Source: Desulfobacterales bacterium (lineage in GTDB: Bacteria; Desulfobacterota; Desulfobacteria; Desulfobacterales; Desulfobacteraceae). From it: a stretch of DNA of 5,539 nt. Shown piece after piece: positions 5,401 through 5,539 of this stretch. The first letter of the stretch is position 1. Each line of letters begins with the position of its first letter. The DNA lies in the NCBI GenBank assembly GCA_022361095.1, contig JAKSBO010001068.1:1-5539 (forward strand), written 5' to 3'. The notes beneath the pieces are model-generated. The model made no database searches and was not told where the DNA came from. It saw nothing but the letters and a program-made list of their open reading frames with translations. The position numbers and the translations under genes are program-made.

Positions 5401-5539
5401 TTAAAATCGGATGCTGCATCCCGCATAAGCACTGGCAGGTTCCACATAGGTTTCACCTTCATATGCTTTTTTTTCATTCAAAAGATTGTCAATACCGGCG
5501 AATGCCCGTATCCGGTTTGAAAAATCCTTTGCAAAATAA
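5401..5539 (-). CDS. TonB-dependent outer-membrane receptor, C-terminal end only
   Basis: Only the last 45 codons are in the window; the gene enters from the right edge and stops at TAA 5403-5401. The translation includes FSNRIRAFAGIDNLLNEKKA, then TYVEPASAYAGCSIRF and the stop. This matches the end of the TonB-dependent receptor beta-barrel: an alternating strand leading to the conserved I-x-N-L-L/F-N-E-K motif, an extracellular loop with Y and E-P, and a last strand ending in the terminal aromatic residue (Phe) needed for outer-membrane insertion by the BAM complex. Such receptors import iron-siderophores, heme, cobalamin or other metal complexes, or some sugars, using TonB-ExbB-ExbD energy. 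The plug domain and ligand-specific loops lie outside the window, so the substrate cannot be given. It lies upstream of the oxidase-like/binding-protein fusion in the same orientation, separated by about 175 bases and a strong terminator. Confidence 0.85.
   Translation of the reverse strand, partial: YFAKDFSNRIRAFAGIDNLLNEKKAYEGETYVEPASAYAGCSIRF

Noticed and set aside
5150..5419. 89-codon minus-strand frame between receptor and fusion gene
   Set aside because: It overlaps the receptor stop, runs through the terminator hairpin and overlaps the start of the fusion gene in another frame.

Overview
The window joins two unlike pieces of DNA that converge. The left part (about 1-3351, + strand) is a prophage or phage-derived segment: three closely spaced genes for virion (tail/appendage-type) proteins, followed by a decayed phage-type (D12 class) adenine-N6 DNA methyltransferase. 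The right part (about 3681-5539, - strand) looks like host DNA: the end of a TonB-dependent outer-membrane receptor, a strong intrinsic terminator, and a 500-residue membrane protein. That protein joins a short heme-copper-oxidase-subunit-I-like membrane domain to a periplasmic substrate-binding domain of the iron/cobalamin type. No tRNA, rRNA, CRISPR array, intact transposase or integrase is visible.

Organism: a Gram-negative bacterium, because there is a TonB-dependent receptor. Moderate GC, the short oxidase-I-like domain and the cysteine-rich binding domain would fit a sulfate reducer of the Desulfobacterota (Desulfobacter-like). This is an inference from gene style and is not proven by any marker in the window.

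Layout: 15-1535 is a long phage structural protein with a conserved N-terminal region, a probable beta-sandwich region and a C-terminal array of about 21-residue repeats; its frame is closed at position 12, so its true start lies beyond a probable frameshift or left of the window. 1548-2150 and 2152-2487 are two smaller phage structural proteins, with 12 bases before the first and one base between the two, so they probably form one transcription unit. 2488-2717 has no intact gene but may keep scraps of the methyltransferase N-terminus. 2718-3351 is the methyltransferase pseudogene, with two frame changes, one in-frame stop and an altered catalytic motif. 3352-3722 has no convincing gene and holds a small palindrome and a strong stem-loop. 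3723-5225 is the oxidase-like/binding-protein fusion. 5226-5400 is a spacer with several palindromes and the receptor's terminator. 5401-5539 is the receptor C-terminus.

How the genes work together: the three phage proteins would be assembled into the same virion. The receptor and fusion protein are codirectional and plausibly serve one uptake or sensing route: receptor in the outer membrane, binding domain in the periplasm, and a possibly heme-binding anchor in the inner membrane. The ligand cannot be read from the sequence; iron, heme, cobalamin or another metal complex are candidates. The most interesting element is this fusion protein.
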